Part shown: piece by piece, positions 1 through 6,216 of the stretch | How positions within the stretch are numbered: the first letter of the stretch is position 1 | How the letters are laid out: every line of letters begins with the position of its first letter | Assembly: GCA_025929125.1 (NCBI GenBank) | Contig: JAICMT010000062.1 | Location: 1 to 7,618 of the forward strand | Origin: Acidobacteriaceae bacterium | Lineage (GTDB): Bacteria > Acidobacteriota > Terriglobia > Terriglobales > Acidobacteriaceae | Direction: 5' to 3' | Length of the DNA stretch: 7,618 nucleotides | Program-made: the position numbers and the translations under genes | Notes under the pieces: model-generated | The model's database searches: none | Told to the model about the DNA's origin: nothing | What the model saw: only the letters and a program-made list of their open reading frames with translations

Positions 1-1173
1 GTAGGGTGAGCCTCCGGCAGCTCCGACTACGGTTCCGATCAGCCCAAGCCCCGCTGCGCCTCCGGTGGCGTTCTTGCGACCGGTATGGTGTGCGTGTCCT
101 TCATCCTGGTCGAGCGGACTGGAGGCCATGACGGCAAGCAGCAGAGGGATGGCGATGCGGTCGCGGGGACGGGACTTCACCTGGCCCTCGGAGTTGAGCG
201 CGATGTCGGTTGCGGAATCGGCTCCGGTGAGGCGGGTTTCAACGGTCTGGGTGGGCTGGCCCGGCAGTATGAGCTGATTGAAGCTGAAGGTCAGGACGCC
301 CGAGCGCCCGAACCAGCGGGCGGGCCGGGCCTGCGTGATGGAGCCGACCAGAGTCGCTCCCTGAGGCAGGGCGACGGTGCGATCGCTGTTGAGCACAGGC
401 CGGGCCACAACGGCGCGGACGGCGTGGCCGCGGGCCGCCGATTCCGAACTGATGCTTTCCGCGAGATTAGCCTCAACGCGCCAGACGCCGGGCTGGGGCT
501 GCTGCGGCGGGATGGGCTGGACATCCCAGAAGCGCGGTCTGCGCTGGACCGTGGCGGTCGCGGGCGCAGCGGGGCGGAGCGGAATCAGTGCAGGCGCGGT
601 GAGCTCGACGGTCCAAGCCGTGCCGGCTGCGATGCGCTGCGGATGATAGGGAAGCTGCGAGTAGACCCAGTCGAGCAGGCGAGTGCGCTTTCCGGGAGCA
701 ATGAAGTAGGCGAGGTCGCTGCGCCCTGCATCCAGTGCAGCCTTCACTTGGCGACGTACGAGGCCGCCGTGGGCCCGCTCCGGCGCGACGGCGCGGTAGA
801 CCAGTGCACCGGCTGCGGTTTGGGCCGTGGCTAGCGAGACGGACGTACCGTCCGGAAGCCTGAGACTCTGGAAGCCAACGACGGGAGTGCGGAAGGGGGT
901 GAAGTCGCCGCCCAGCATGGCCCGGGTGCGCCGGCTTCGGTCTGGCTGCAGGGCCTGGACGGTGCCGAGAACGGTCGTGCCTTCGGGCAGGACGAGTACG
1001 TTGTCCACATAAATGGGGTAGAGCAGGTGACCCTGGAGTGGTGCACCTGGGCGGAGCGGTGCGGCGCGATCCAGCCCAATGGCCAGCGGCGTTCCGGAGG
1101 GAACCGTTGCCCGGGGAAGCTGACCGAGTGTCGGCGGTGCGAGCAGCAACAGGAAGATGTAACGGAGGGCCAT
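1..1173 (-). CDS. Exported protein with VirB10/TrbI-like segments, 3' end cut off by window edge
   Basis: Reading leftwards from the ATG at 1171-1173, the frame stays open for 391 codons to the window edge, so the C-terminus is missing. Residues 1-17 (MALRYIFLLLLAPPTLG) look like a Sec signal peptide, so the product is probably periplasmic or outer-membrane. Two related segments follow, near residues 24-75 (PSGTPLAIGLDRAAPL, then LPEGTTVLGTV) and 245-310 (VRAVVARPVLNSDRTVALPQ, then GATLVGSITQARPARWFGRS). They resemble the 'promised range / P-x-G-x-x-L-x-G' pattern of VirB10/TrbI beta domains. A proline-rich linker lies at 213-229. Residues 370-390 form a glycine/alanine-rich hydrophobic stretch. 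No other type IV secretion gene is visible, so a conjugation role is not supported. I recall similar stand-alone secreted proteins in Acidobacteriota, of unknown function. No good Shine-Dalgarno precedes the ATG. The reading frame is secure; the family assignment is tentative. Confidence 0.72.
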   Translation of the reverse strand, partial: MALRYIFLLLLAPPTLGQLPRATVPSGTPLAIGLDRAAPLRPGAPLQGHLLYPIYVDNVLVLPEGTTVLGTVQALQPDRSRRTRAMLGGDFTPFRTPVVGFQSLRLPDGTSVSLATAQTAAGALVYRAVAPERAHGGLVRRQVKAALDAGRSDLAYFIAPGKRTRLLDWVYSQLPYHPQRIAAGTAWTVELTAPALIPLRPAAPATATVQRRPRFWDVQPIPPQQPQPGVWRVEANLAESISSESAARGHAVRAVVARPVLNSDRTVALPQGATLVGSITQARPARWFGRSGVLTFSFNQLILPGQPTQTVETRLTGADSATDIALNSEGQVKSRPRDRIAIPLLLAVMASSPLDQDEGHAHHTGRKNATGGAAGLGLIGTVVGAAGGSPY

Positions 1174-1232
1174 CTATTTCTGACAGCTTAGACGTGCGGG
1201 TAACGCTTGCGAGGGAATTCGATCGCCCGAAA

Positions 1233-1266
1233 CAGAAACGCCGTGGTGTGAGCCACGGCGTTTCTG
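1233..1266 (-). terminator. Intrinsic terminator of the aldolase gene
   Basis: A perfect 14-bp inverted repeat (CAGAAACGCCGTGG at 1233-1246, CCACGGCGTTTCTG at 1253-1266) encloses a 6-base loop. It begins 18 bases after the aldolase stop codon. Read on the minus strand, the second arm ends in TTTCTG and is followed by TTTCG, a weak and interrupted U tract. On the plus strand AATTGATG follows, so termination in that direction is unlikely. The hairpin separates the aldolase from the exported-protein gene downstream and suggests separate transcription units. Confidence 0.75.
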
Positions 1267-1284
1267 AATTGATGAGCGGTGAGA

Positions 1285-2292
1285 TCAGGCCAATTCCTTG
1301 ATGCTCTTGACGCCGAACTTCTCATACCAGGGGCTGGCGGCTTTGAGAGCCTTGTTGACGTTGTTAATGTTCTCAACGCCGGTGGTCTCAAGCCAGTTGC
1401 GGAAGGCATCGGGTCCCTTGCACGCGAAGATCGGAATGCCGTCCTTCCAGGTCGCGCGGCCGCAGAGCACGCCGTTGAACTTGGTGCCGGACTCGGCGGC
1501 GAGCTCCAGGGTTTCGATGAAGACGGGATTGGAGACGCCGGCGGAGAGATAGATGAAGGGCTTGTGGGTCATGCCCTCAGCGTCGCGGAAGTGCTGCAGC
1601 GCTTCGGCGCGGGTGTAGGCCTTCTCCCCCTTGAAGGCGCGAGTGCCTTCGACGAACTCCATCTGGATGGGAACCTCTACTTTGAGGACGTCGACGTTGT
1701 AGCGGGCCTTGCCGAACTCGGCCATGGAGCCGGAGACGATCTCGGGCTTCTTCTTCGCGTAGGCGAGGGACTTCTCGTCGCCGCCTTCGGCATCGTAGCC
1801 GACGAACTCGAGGAAGAAGGGAATATCGTGGGCGAGGCACTCATCGCCGATGCGCTCGATCCAGGCATGCTTGAGGTCGTTGATCTCGGTCTTCTCGTAC
1901 GGAGTGTAGTAGAGCAGGATCTTGATGCAGTCGGCGCCTGCTTCCTTGAGCCGGCGGACGGACCAGACGTCGAGCAGATCCGGCAGGCGACCTGGAGTCT
2001 GGGCATCATAGCCGGTCTTCTCGTAGGCCAGCAGCAGGCCCTTGCCGTGGCGAACCTTGGAGGCGGGCAGGCCGAACTCGGGGTCGAGCAGAATGGCGGA
2101 AGCGTGCTGGCAGAGCACGTCGGTGACGAGGATCTTGAACTCCTCGAGGTCCTGTCCGGTGGCAGCGGCCCCGCGCTCCTTGGCCAGCGATTTCTGCAGC
2201 GATCCACGCTGGTCCATGGCCGCCGCGGCGATGACGCCGCGCTGATCGGAGACGGCCTGTAGTCCTGCCAGTTTTCCGGGTGTCAACTTCAT
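1285..2292 (-). CDS. LacD-family class I aldolase (tagatose 1,6-bisphosphate aldolase type)
   Basis: This 335-residue cytoplasmic enzyme matches the length of the LacD family (about 325-340). LacD cleaves tagatose 1,6-bisphosphate to glyceraldehyde 3-phosphate and dihydroxyacetone phosphate through a Schiff base. Visible motifs are AMDQRGS at residues 25-31, LLDPEFG at 68-74, IKILLYY at 123-129, FFLEFVGYD at 159-167 with the likely catalytic Glu162, and DVLKVEVP at 201-208 with the likely Schiff-base Lys204. YLSAGV at 248-253 and GVLCGRATW at 274-282 fit the phosphate-binding end of the TIM barrel. AGGAG (minus strand, at 2303-2307) lies 10 bases before the ATG. There are no lactose/tagatose genes (lacA-C) beside it. 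Its substrate could therefore be another ketose bisphosphate, such as fructose 1,6-bisphosphate; LacD enzymes are known to be loose about stereochemistry. The family is secure, the substrate is not. Confidence 0.93.
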   Translation of the reverse strand: MKLTPGKLAGLQAVSDQRGVIAAAAMDQRGSLQKSLAKERGAAATGQDLEEFKILVTDVLCQHASAILLDPEFGLPASKVRHGKGLLLAYEKTGYDAQTPGRLPDLLDVWSVRRLKEAGADCIKILLYYTPYEKTEINDLKHAWIERIGDECLAHDIPFFLEFVGYDAEGGDEKSLAYAKKKPEIVSGSMAEFGKARYNVDVLKVEVPIQMEFVEGTRAFKGEKAYTRAEALQHFRDAEGMTHKPFIYLSAGVSNPVFIETLELAAESGTKFNGVLCGRATWKDGIPIFACKGPDAFRNWLETTGVENINNVNKALKAASPWYEKFGVKSIKELA

Positions 2293-2314
2293 TGGTGAGA
2301 ATCTCCTGTACGTT

Positions 2315-2344
2315 CTTATCTGGATTTGCGCCTTTAACTGTCCA
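2315..2344 (-). promoter_or_regulatory. Candidate promoter of the aldolase gene
   Basis: On the minus strand, TGGACA (2339-2344, 5/6 match to TTGACA) is followed by an 18-base spacer and GATAAG (2315-2320, 4/6 match to TATAAT). Transcription would start near 2308, leaving a short leader that contains the AGGAG ribosome binding site at the very 5' end. Position and strand are right; the match is moderate. Confidence 0.35.
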
Positions 2345-2537
2345 TTCTACACAGCAGCCAGGATCGGTCTCCGTGGGGTTGGTTGCCGGGAAGTGGAAAA
2401 TCCGGACGGGAAGATGCGTAAAAATTCCCGCCTTCACAGCCTAAAGTCAGCAGTCTCCGCCGCCGATGAAACAGCTGAAGAAGCGCCGAGATGTTTCTTC
2501 CTCCCCGGTTACCTGTCGGCGTCAGCGAGGCAGAGAC

Positions 2538-2786
2538 GTGAACGCATTGATTCTGGCAGGCACGATAGCGGCGGCTCTTGTGGGAGGCTGGTACGGGCGC
2601 AGCATACTGGGGCGAATCCGGCACTGGGGCGAGAAGATGAACGAGATCGACGAGCTGTACCAGAGCGTCGCGTCGCCTGAAGAGATGGCAGGGCAGGTGA
2701 GTGCCCCGCGAGCCGGCGGAGTACCCTCTGCGGCTGCCAGGCATGCTGTGGCTCTGGGTGCCCGGGTGCCACACGGCACGCTGTGA
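2538..2786 (+). CDS. Possible small one-pass membrane protein, function unknown
   Basis: I chose the GTG at 2538 because GAGG (2527-2530) lies 7 bases before it; an in-frame ATG at 2466 has no such signal. The 82-residue product starts with a hydrophobic segment at residues 4-20 (LILAGTIAAALVGGWYG). A basic/amphipathic stretch follows (RSILGRIRHWGEKMNEIDEL), which fits an inner-membrane anchor with a short cytoplasmic tail. Codons from 2538 to about 2690 favour G or C in the third position, as expected for coding DNA here. The last 35 or so residues are low in recognisable character and run over short repeats (GGGTGCC twice at 2756-2770; GGCATGCTGTGG and GGCACGCTGTGA at 2740-2751 and 2775-2786), so the true C-terminus may have been altered. 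I do not recognise a family. If it is not a gene, 2293-2991 is a roughly 700-base gap. Confidence 0.42.
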   Translation: MNALILAGTIAAALVGGWYGRSILGRIRHWGEKMNEIDELYQSVASPEEMAGQVSAPRAGGVPSAAARHAVALGARVPHGTL

Positions 2787-2839
2787 GTTTCGGGCTCCGG
2801 AAGCGGTGATCGATCTAGAAGAGGCGTGGCGGCGTCGTG

Positions 2840-2845
2840 TAGAAT
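2840..2845 (+). promoter_or_regulatory. Possible -10 element upstream of the zinc-ribbon gene
   Basis: TAGAAT at 2840-2845 is a 5/6 match to the -10 consensus, with no recognisable -35 at 16-18 bases upstream. If used, it would give a leader of about 140 bases. That leader contains a small hairpin (GGTTC 2853-2857 with GAACC 2865-2869) and a 7-bp inverted repeat (GAGCTCG 2918-2924 with CGAGCTC 2928-2934, 3-base loop). Confidence 0.22.
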
Positions 2846-2991
2846 AGCGACAGGTTCCCACCGCGAACCCGTCTCCTTCGATCCATCTCACATTTGGGAA
2901 ATCAGGGTGGCCCATACGAGCTCGAACCGAGCTCAGGCAGGATGGCGCGCGGAAGAGAATCCAACAGATCAGCAGCAGGAGACCAGGGACA

Positions 2992-3171
2992 ATGGCGAAG
3001 ATTGCCAAGACAGGCGACCGTAAGAAGGCGATGGATACCAGCAAGAGCACGGACTGCCCGCGTTGCTCAAAACCGACCCGCATTGTGAAGCGGGTGAAGG
3101 ACCGCGAGCGCGGCGTGCCGGGCGGCGTGTACATCTCGTGCTCCGCGTGCGAGTTCTTCGAGAAGCTCTAA
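2992..3171 (+). CDS. Small basic zinc-ribbon protein, function unknown
   Basis: The 59-residue product begins MAKIAKTGDRKKAMD and is strongly basic in its first 20 residues and in the middle (RIVKRVKDRERG). Two CxxC pairs, CPRC at residues 22-25 and CSAC at 50-53, are placed as in a two-knuckle zinc ribbon. The hairpin between them is PTRIVKRVKDRERGVPGGVY. The ending is CEFFEKL. AGGAGA (2977-2982) sits 9 bases before the ATG, a strong ribosome binding site. Size, charge and zinc ribbon resemble small ribosomal or nucleic-acid-binding proteins, but it is not L33, L32 or another ribosomal protein I recognise. An RNA- or DNA-binding role is only an inference. I recall near-identical hypothetical proteins in Acidobacteriaceae without being able to check. 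It converges on the membrane-protein gene, with 46 bases between the stop codons and no clear terminator. Confidence 0.88.
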   Translation: MAKIAKTGDRKKAMDTSKSTDCPRCSKPTRIVKRVKDRERGVPGGVYISCSACEFFEKL

Positions 3172-3217
3172 CCAGTAACAGAACACCCGTGGCCGTGGAT
3201 GTTCGTGAGCAGGCGCC

Positions 3218-4750
3218 TTAACGGCGAGCCACGAAGACCGCGGCCACTTTGTCCTGGTAAGCAAGCTGAAAGCCGGGATCGGAGCGCAGGAGCTGAGTGA
3301 GCGCCGCGCCGACAGGACCGATCACAAGACGTGCAGAGCGCAGATCCGGGTCCGACTGCCAGCCGGGAGCGCCGCTCCAGGTTTGGATGGAACGCGCGAT
3401 GCGCTGGTCGCCGTAGACGTTCGCCCGACCATCGATGCTGACGGGGATGCGCAGGTTCCAGATCAGGTAGCCGCCCCAGTCAAAGTCGTTAAAGATGGGC
3501 CCGGAGTATCCATGGGCGCGGATGAAGTCCACTGCGCCGACGGGGAGCTGCGTGGCCTGGCGCTCGCGGAGATTCGCTGCGCTGAGCTCGGGTGAGCGAA
3601 AGGCGATGGCGAGCATGCATGCAGCAATAGTCATCGCGACCGGAAGCAGATACTTCGCGGGCCGAAGGTTCGGGGCTGTGATCCGGGGCAGTGCATCGGA
3701 AAGAATAGCGGCGCCGGAAATGGCGATGACCCACGCATCACGCTGTGATCGGAAGCTGGAGCAGGCGGCGAAGAGGAGTAACGCACCCTCGAACGAAACC
3801 CAGCGTCGTTTCGAACCAAGGGCGGCCGCAGAGAGAAGCGCGAACAACAGAGCGCAATAATTAATCAGGTCGCGAAAGGGAATAGCCTGCAGCTCGCCGA
3901 TGCTATTGAATGCACCAGACTGGGTGCCTAACGCGTGCGCAACGGAGTAGATGCGGACTCCGTAGGGATTTAGGAGAGTCGCCAGGAGGCTGCAAATCAG
4001 GACAGCAACGAGCGCACCTCCTGGCGCCTGAGTTGGAAGGTCTTTCCAACGGTGTTTAGCGAGGGATTCCACCATTGCCAGTCCAAGAATGAAGAGGCCA
4101 TAGACAAACTGAATGTGGATGTTGGCCCAGACGGCAAAGAGCAGCGGAAGCCAGAGAAGAGGACGCGTGGAGCCGGTGCGGCGGACACGCTGGAGGATGT
4201 CGAGCTCCAGCGTGAAGAACAGGATGGTGAATAGCCATGGACGCGGAGTGAAGAGGTGTCCCATGGCGTACATGCAGGCGAACGCGAGCATGGCAGCGGT
4301 GGGTAGCTGCTGCCGATGGCTGCGAACCAGAGCGAAAACGGCGGCCGTGATCAGGAGTACGAGCCCGGCGGTGTAGACCAGCAGTGCGGGAGTGCCCAGA
4401 CGCTGGAAGAGCTGGTAATTGAGAAGCTCGAAGAGCCAGCTGTAGGCTGCCCAGGGTGTTCCTGCCATCGGCGCGGAGAACGGCTCGGTGCGTGGGATGG
4501 CGTGGTGGGCGCTGATCCACTCCCCGGTACGGAGGTGCCAGCCGATGTCGGTATCCAAGATAGCGTTGGAGTGGAGGCAGAGGTAAGCCGGGGTGAAGAA
4601 CAACATGGAAAGGACGGCCAAGTCAATTAGCCGCATCAAGGTGAGTTGCCAAGAAGTGGGGAGGGTTGGCGTCTGCGAGGCGAGTTCGGCCGAATCGGCC
4701 TGTGCCGGGAAGTGTAGTCGGAGATCCGGCAGTGGCTCCAGGTCAGACAC
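3218..4750 (-). CDS. Multi-pass membrane protein, GT-C-like glycosyltransferase fold
   Basis: The 510-residue product starts at GTG 4748-4750. This is the only usable start after the in-frame stop of pyrF 12 bases upstream. No Shine-Dalgarno is seen, so translation may be coupled to pyrF. The N-terminal 35 residues are soluble. About nine or ten hydrophobic segments follow (near 38-58, 121-141, 151-169, 171-189, 198-226, 246-262, 296-311, 340-353, 367-384). The first extracytoplasmic loop carries DTDIGWHLRTGEWI (66-79) and then IPRTEPFSAP (85-94). An acidic D-x-D before W-H, then G-x-x-I and I-P, is the arrangement of GT-C glycosyltransferases that use lipid-linked sugars. Further conserved-looking motifs are FTPRPW (167-172), WANIHIQFVYG (208-218) and NPYG (261-264). 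A soluble C-terminal domain (about 400-510) contains FNDFDWGGYLIW and SIDGRANVYGD. The fold is likely; donor and acceptor are unknown. It is probably the last gene of the rlpA-pyrF operon. Confidence 0.78.
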   Translation of the reverse strand: MSDLEPLPDLRLHFPAQADSAELASQTPTLPTSWQLTLMRLIDLAVLSMLFFTPAYLCLHSNAILDTDIGWHLRTGEWISAHHAIPRTEPFSAPMAGTPWAAYSWLFELLNYQLFQRLGTPALLVYTAGLVLLITAAVFALVRSHRQQLPTAAMLAFACMYAMGHLFTPRPWLFTILFFTLELDILQRVRRTGSTRPLLWLPLLFAVWANIHIQFVYGLFILGLAMVESLAKHRWKDLPTQAPGGALVAVLICSLLATLLNPYGVRIYSVAHALGTQSGAFNSIGELQAIPFRDLINYCALLFALLSAAALGSKRRWVSFEGALLLFAACSSFRSQRDAWVIAISGAAILSDALPRITAPNLRPAKYLLPVAMTIAACMLAIAFRSPELSAANLRERQATQLPVGAVDFIRAHGYSGPIFNDFDWGGYLIWNLRIPVSIDGRANVYGDQRIARSIQTWSGAPGWQSDPDLRSARLVIGPVGAALTQLLRSDPGFQLAYQDKVAAVFVARR

Positions 4751-4762
4751 GGTTTGAAGATA

Positions 4763-5512
4763 CTATGCGCTGGCGATTTCGGCGAGGAGAGCGGCGGCGG
4801 CCTTGGCGGGATCGGGGGCCTGGGTGATGGGACGGCCGACGACCAGCATGGAGGCGCCGCACGCGATCGCCTCGGCTGCAGTGGCTACTCGGGCCTGATC
4901 GTCCGATCCGGCAGCCGATGCCGGTCGAACTCCCGGGATAACCAGGAGCGCAGCAGGGCCGAGCAGCTGACGCACGGCCGCGACCTCCTGGGGCGAGCAG
5001 ACCAGCCCGGAGATTCCGGCCTGCTGGGCGAGCTTTGCCAGCCGGAGAACCTGAGCCTCGGGAGGGTCGGGAACGCCGGTCGCGGCCAGATCGTCGGCGC
5101 TCATGCTGGTGAGGACGCTTACAGCCAGCAGCCGGGGGAACTCAGGACGAGAGGCAGCCTGGGCGGCTGCCCGCATCATTTTTTCGCCGCCACTGGCGTG
5201 AAGGGTCAGCATGGACGCACCGGTGCAGGAGACCGACCGCACTGCGCCGGCGACGGTGTTGGGAATATCGTGCAGCTTGAGATCGAGGAAGACCTCGAAG
5301 CCGCGGTCGCGCAGGTGATGGACGACACTGTTTCCGGCAGCGTAGTAGAGCTCCATGCCCACCTTGAACCAGCGGCAGAGCCCCTGAAGCTCATCGACCA
5401 GGTCGAAAGCAGCGGTCGCGGAGGGAAGGTCCAAGGCCACGATGAGCCGGTCGGCAGGGGAGAGCGGAGCCTGGGCAGAGGGATGCGCAGTATCAGCTGG
5501 AGCAGAATCCAT
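4763..5512 (-). CDS. pyrF: Orotidine 5'-phosphate decarboxylase
   Basis: This cytoplasmic enzyme removes CO2 from orotidine 5'-phosphate to give UMP, the last step of pyrimidine synthesis. The 249-residue product shows the family in order: LIVALDLP (23-30), WFKVGMELYY (48-57) with Lys50, and the signature FLDLKLHDIPNT (75-86) with the catalytic Asp77, Lys79 and Asp82. LTLHASGG (102-109), PGVRP (193-197) and DDQARVATAAEAI (204-216) follow, then VVGRPI (224-229), whose Arg227 binds phosphate. This is the group I (E. coli/B. subtilis) form. It is slightly longer than the usual 230-240 residues because of a 20-residue Ala/Pro N-terminal extension. No other start codon fits better. No Shine-Dalgarno precedes the ATG. 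Instead TAGACT ends 6 bases upstream, so a leaderless transcript is possible alongside read-through from the rlpA-like gene 70 bases upstream. No other pyr gene is nearby. Confidence 0.95.
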   Translation of the reverse strand: MDSAPADTAHPSAQAPLSPADRLIVALDLPSATAAFDLVDELQGLCRWFKVGMELYYAAGNSVVHHLRDRGFEVFLDLKLHDIPNTVAGAVRSVSCTGASMLTLHASGGEKMMRAAAQAASRPEFPRLLAVSVLTSMSADDLAATGVPDPPEAQVLRLAKLAQQAGISGLVCSPQEVAAVRQLLGPAALLVIPGVRPASAAGSDDQARVATAAEAIACGASMLVVGRPITQAPDPAKAAAALLAEIASA

Positions 5513-5518
5513 GGGTTC

Positions 5519-5524
5519 AGTCTA
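5519..5524 (-). promoter_or_regulatory. Possible -10 element giving a leaderless pyrF transcript
   Basis: On the minus strand, TAGACT is followed by six bases (GAACCC) and then the pyrF ATG. Transcription from such a -10 would start at or next to the A of the start codon. No convincing -35 hexamer is present 16-18 bases upstream. The absence of a Shine-Dalgarno in front of pyrF is what makes this worth recording. Confidence 0.22.
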
Positions 5525-5582
5525 ACGCCTGGGGTTGCGAGTTCTCCGCTGGGACCGGAACTATGACGTGGTGCCGGGAGGT

Positions 5583-6137
5583 TCAGTTCCGAGTAGGAAG
5601 CTCCAGGAGCGAGGGCACGCGCAGCTGAGAGAGCAGAGCCAGGGTGAGCTCCGGATCCTCCTGGCGGACGGCCTCGAGCTTCACTCGGCCTACGCCGGAG
5701 AGACCAAGCACACGGGCCGCAGCGGCGGACAGGTCGACGATGCGACCTTCAATGACTGGGCCGCGATCATTGACGCGAACGAAGGTGGAGTGCCGGTTTT
5801 TGAGGTTTGTGACCCGAAGCCAGGTGCCCATGGGAAGTGTGGGATGGGCGCAGGTCATCTGGTTCATATCGAACTTCTCGCCGTCGGCGGTCTTGCGGCC
5901 CTGAAAGTGGTTTCCATACCAGGAGGCGATGCCGACCTGGTACCAGCGACGGGCTGGATGTGCAGGATTGGCACTCTGATGACGACCCGCGGCCTGAACC
6001 TGAGGTTGCGTGGTCGACTTCTCCGGGTCCCGCGCGGAAGCCGAGAGAGCCAGGGCAGCGAGCAGGACTCCGGCGGCCAACTTGGGCAGGGAAGTCATCG
6101 AGCCATATTGAGCAGTTCTGAAAGGATTGCTTTTCAT
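5583..6137 (-). CDS. RlpA-like exported protein (double-psi beta-barrel)
   Basis: The start is set at ATG 6135-6137, because GGAG (minus strand, 6145-6148) lies 7 bases before it. The in-frame ATG 48 bases upstream lacks such a site. The 184-residue product has a signal peptide with a long n-region (core KLAAGVLLAALALSASA, residues 18-34) and a spacer rich in Q, H and A. The RlpA double-psi beta-barrel follows: GIASWYG (69-75), RKTADGEKFD (81-90), CAHPTLPMGTWLRVTN (96-111), VRVNDRGPV (120-128) and GRIVDLS (131-137). NDRGP and the RIVDLS Asp are the hallmark residues of RlpA, which binds peptidoglycan and in Pseudomonas cleaves glycan strands lacking stem peptides. There is no lipobox cysteine and no C-terminal SPOR domain. 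It is therefore probably a soluble periplasmic or secreted form, and septal targeting through SPOR is not expected. It is the first gene of the presumed operon with pyrF and the membrane glycosyltransferase. Confidence 0.88.
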   Translation of the reverse strand: MKSNPFRTAQYGSMTSLPKLAAGVLLAALALSASARDPEKSTTQPQVQAAGRHQSANPAHPARRWYQVGIASWYGNHFQGRKTADGEKFDMNQMTCAHPTLPMGTWLRVTNLKNRHSTFVRVNDRGPVIEGRIVDLSAAAARVLGLSGVGRVKLEAVRQEDPELTLALLSQLRVPSLLELPTRN

Positions 6138-6144
6138 TCGCACG

Positions 6145-6148
6145 CTCC
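6145..6148 (-). promoter_or_regulatory. Ribosome binding site that decides the rlpA-like start
   Basis: GGAG within ACGGAGCG on the minus strand lies 7 bases before the ATG at 6137. It supports this start over the ATG at 6185 and over an ATG at 6098, where no such motif is present. Confidence 0.6.
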
Positions 6149-6155
6149 GTCTGCT

Positions 6156-6185
6156 ATTGTCCAGATATAGGGCTCCCCAAGTCAA
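6156..6185 (-). promoter_or_regulatory. Candidate promoter of the rlpA-like gene
   Basis: On the minus strand, TTGACT (6180-6185, 5/6 to consensus) is followed by 18 bases and GACAAT (6156-6161, 4/6). The start of transcription would fall very close to the ribosome binding site. TATATC (6164-6169) is an alternative -10 that leaves a more comfortable leader but has no matching -35. Both lie outside the coding region if translation starts at 6137. Confidence 0.33.
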
Positions 6186-6216
6186 ACAAAGTAAACAGCT
6201 TAAGGTTTATTTTGGC

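Noticed and set aside
85..834. Open frame on the plus strand near the left edge
   Set aside because: The opposite strand holds a continuous 391-codon frame with a signal peptide and ordered domains; this one is its shadow.
1279..2262. Long open frame (327 codons) on the plus strand opposite the aldolase
   Set aside because: It is antisense to a gene with clear catalytic motifs. Long mirror frames are expected in GC-rich DNA, and its translation is low-complexity (rich in G, L, E, A) with no motif.
2846..2991. A non-coding RNA such as 6S, SRP or tmRNA in the leader of the zinc-ribbon gene
   Set aside because: Only short hairpins are visible; none of the conserved segments of those RNAs could be found.
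2334..3134. 266-codon minus-strand frame across the middle intergenic region
   Set aside because: It overlaps the zinc-ribbon gene antisense, has no recognisable motif, and would cover the aldolase promoter region.
4754..5566. Long open frame on the plus strand opposite pyrF
   Set aside because: It is antisense to an unmistakable pyrF; the translation shows no domain and no ribosome binding site fits.
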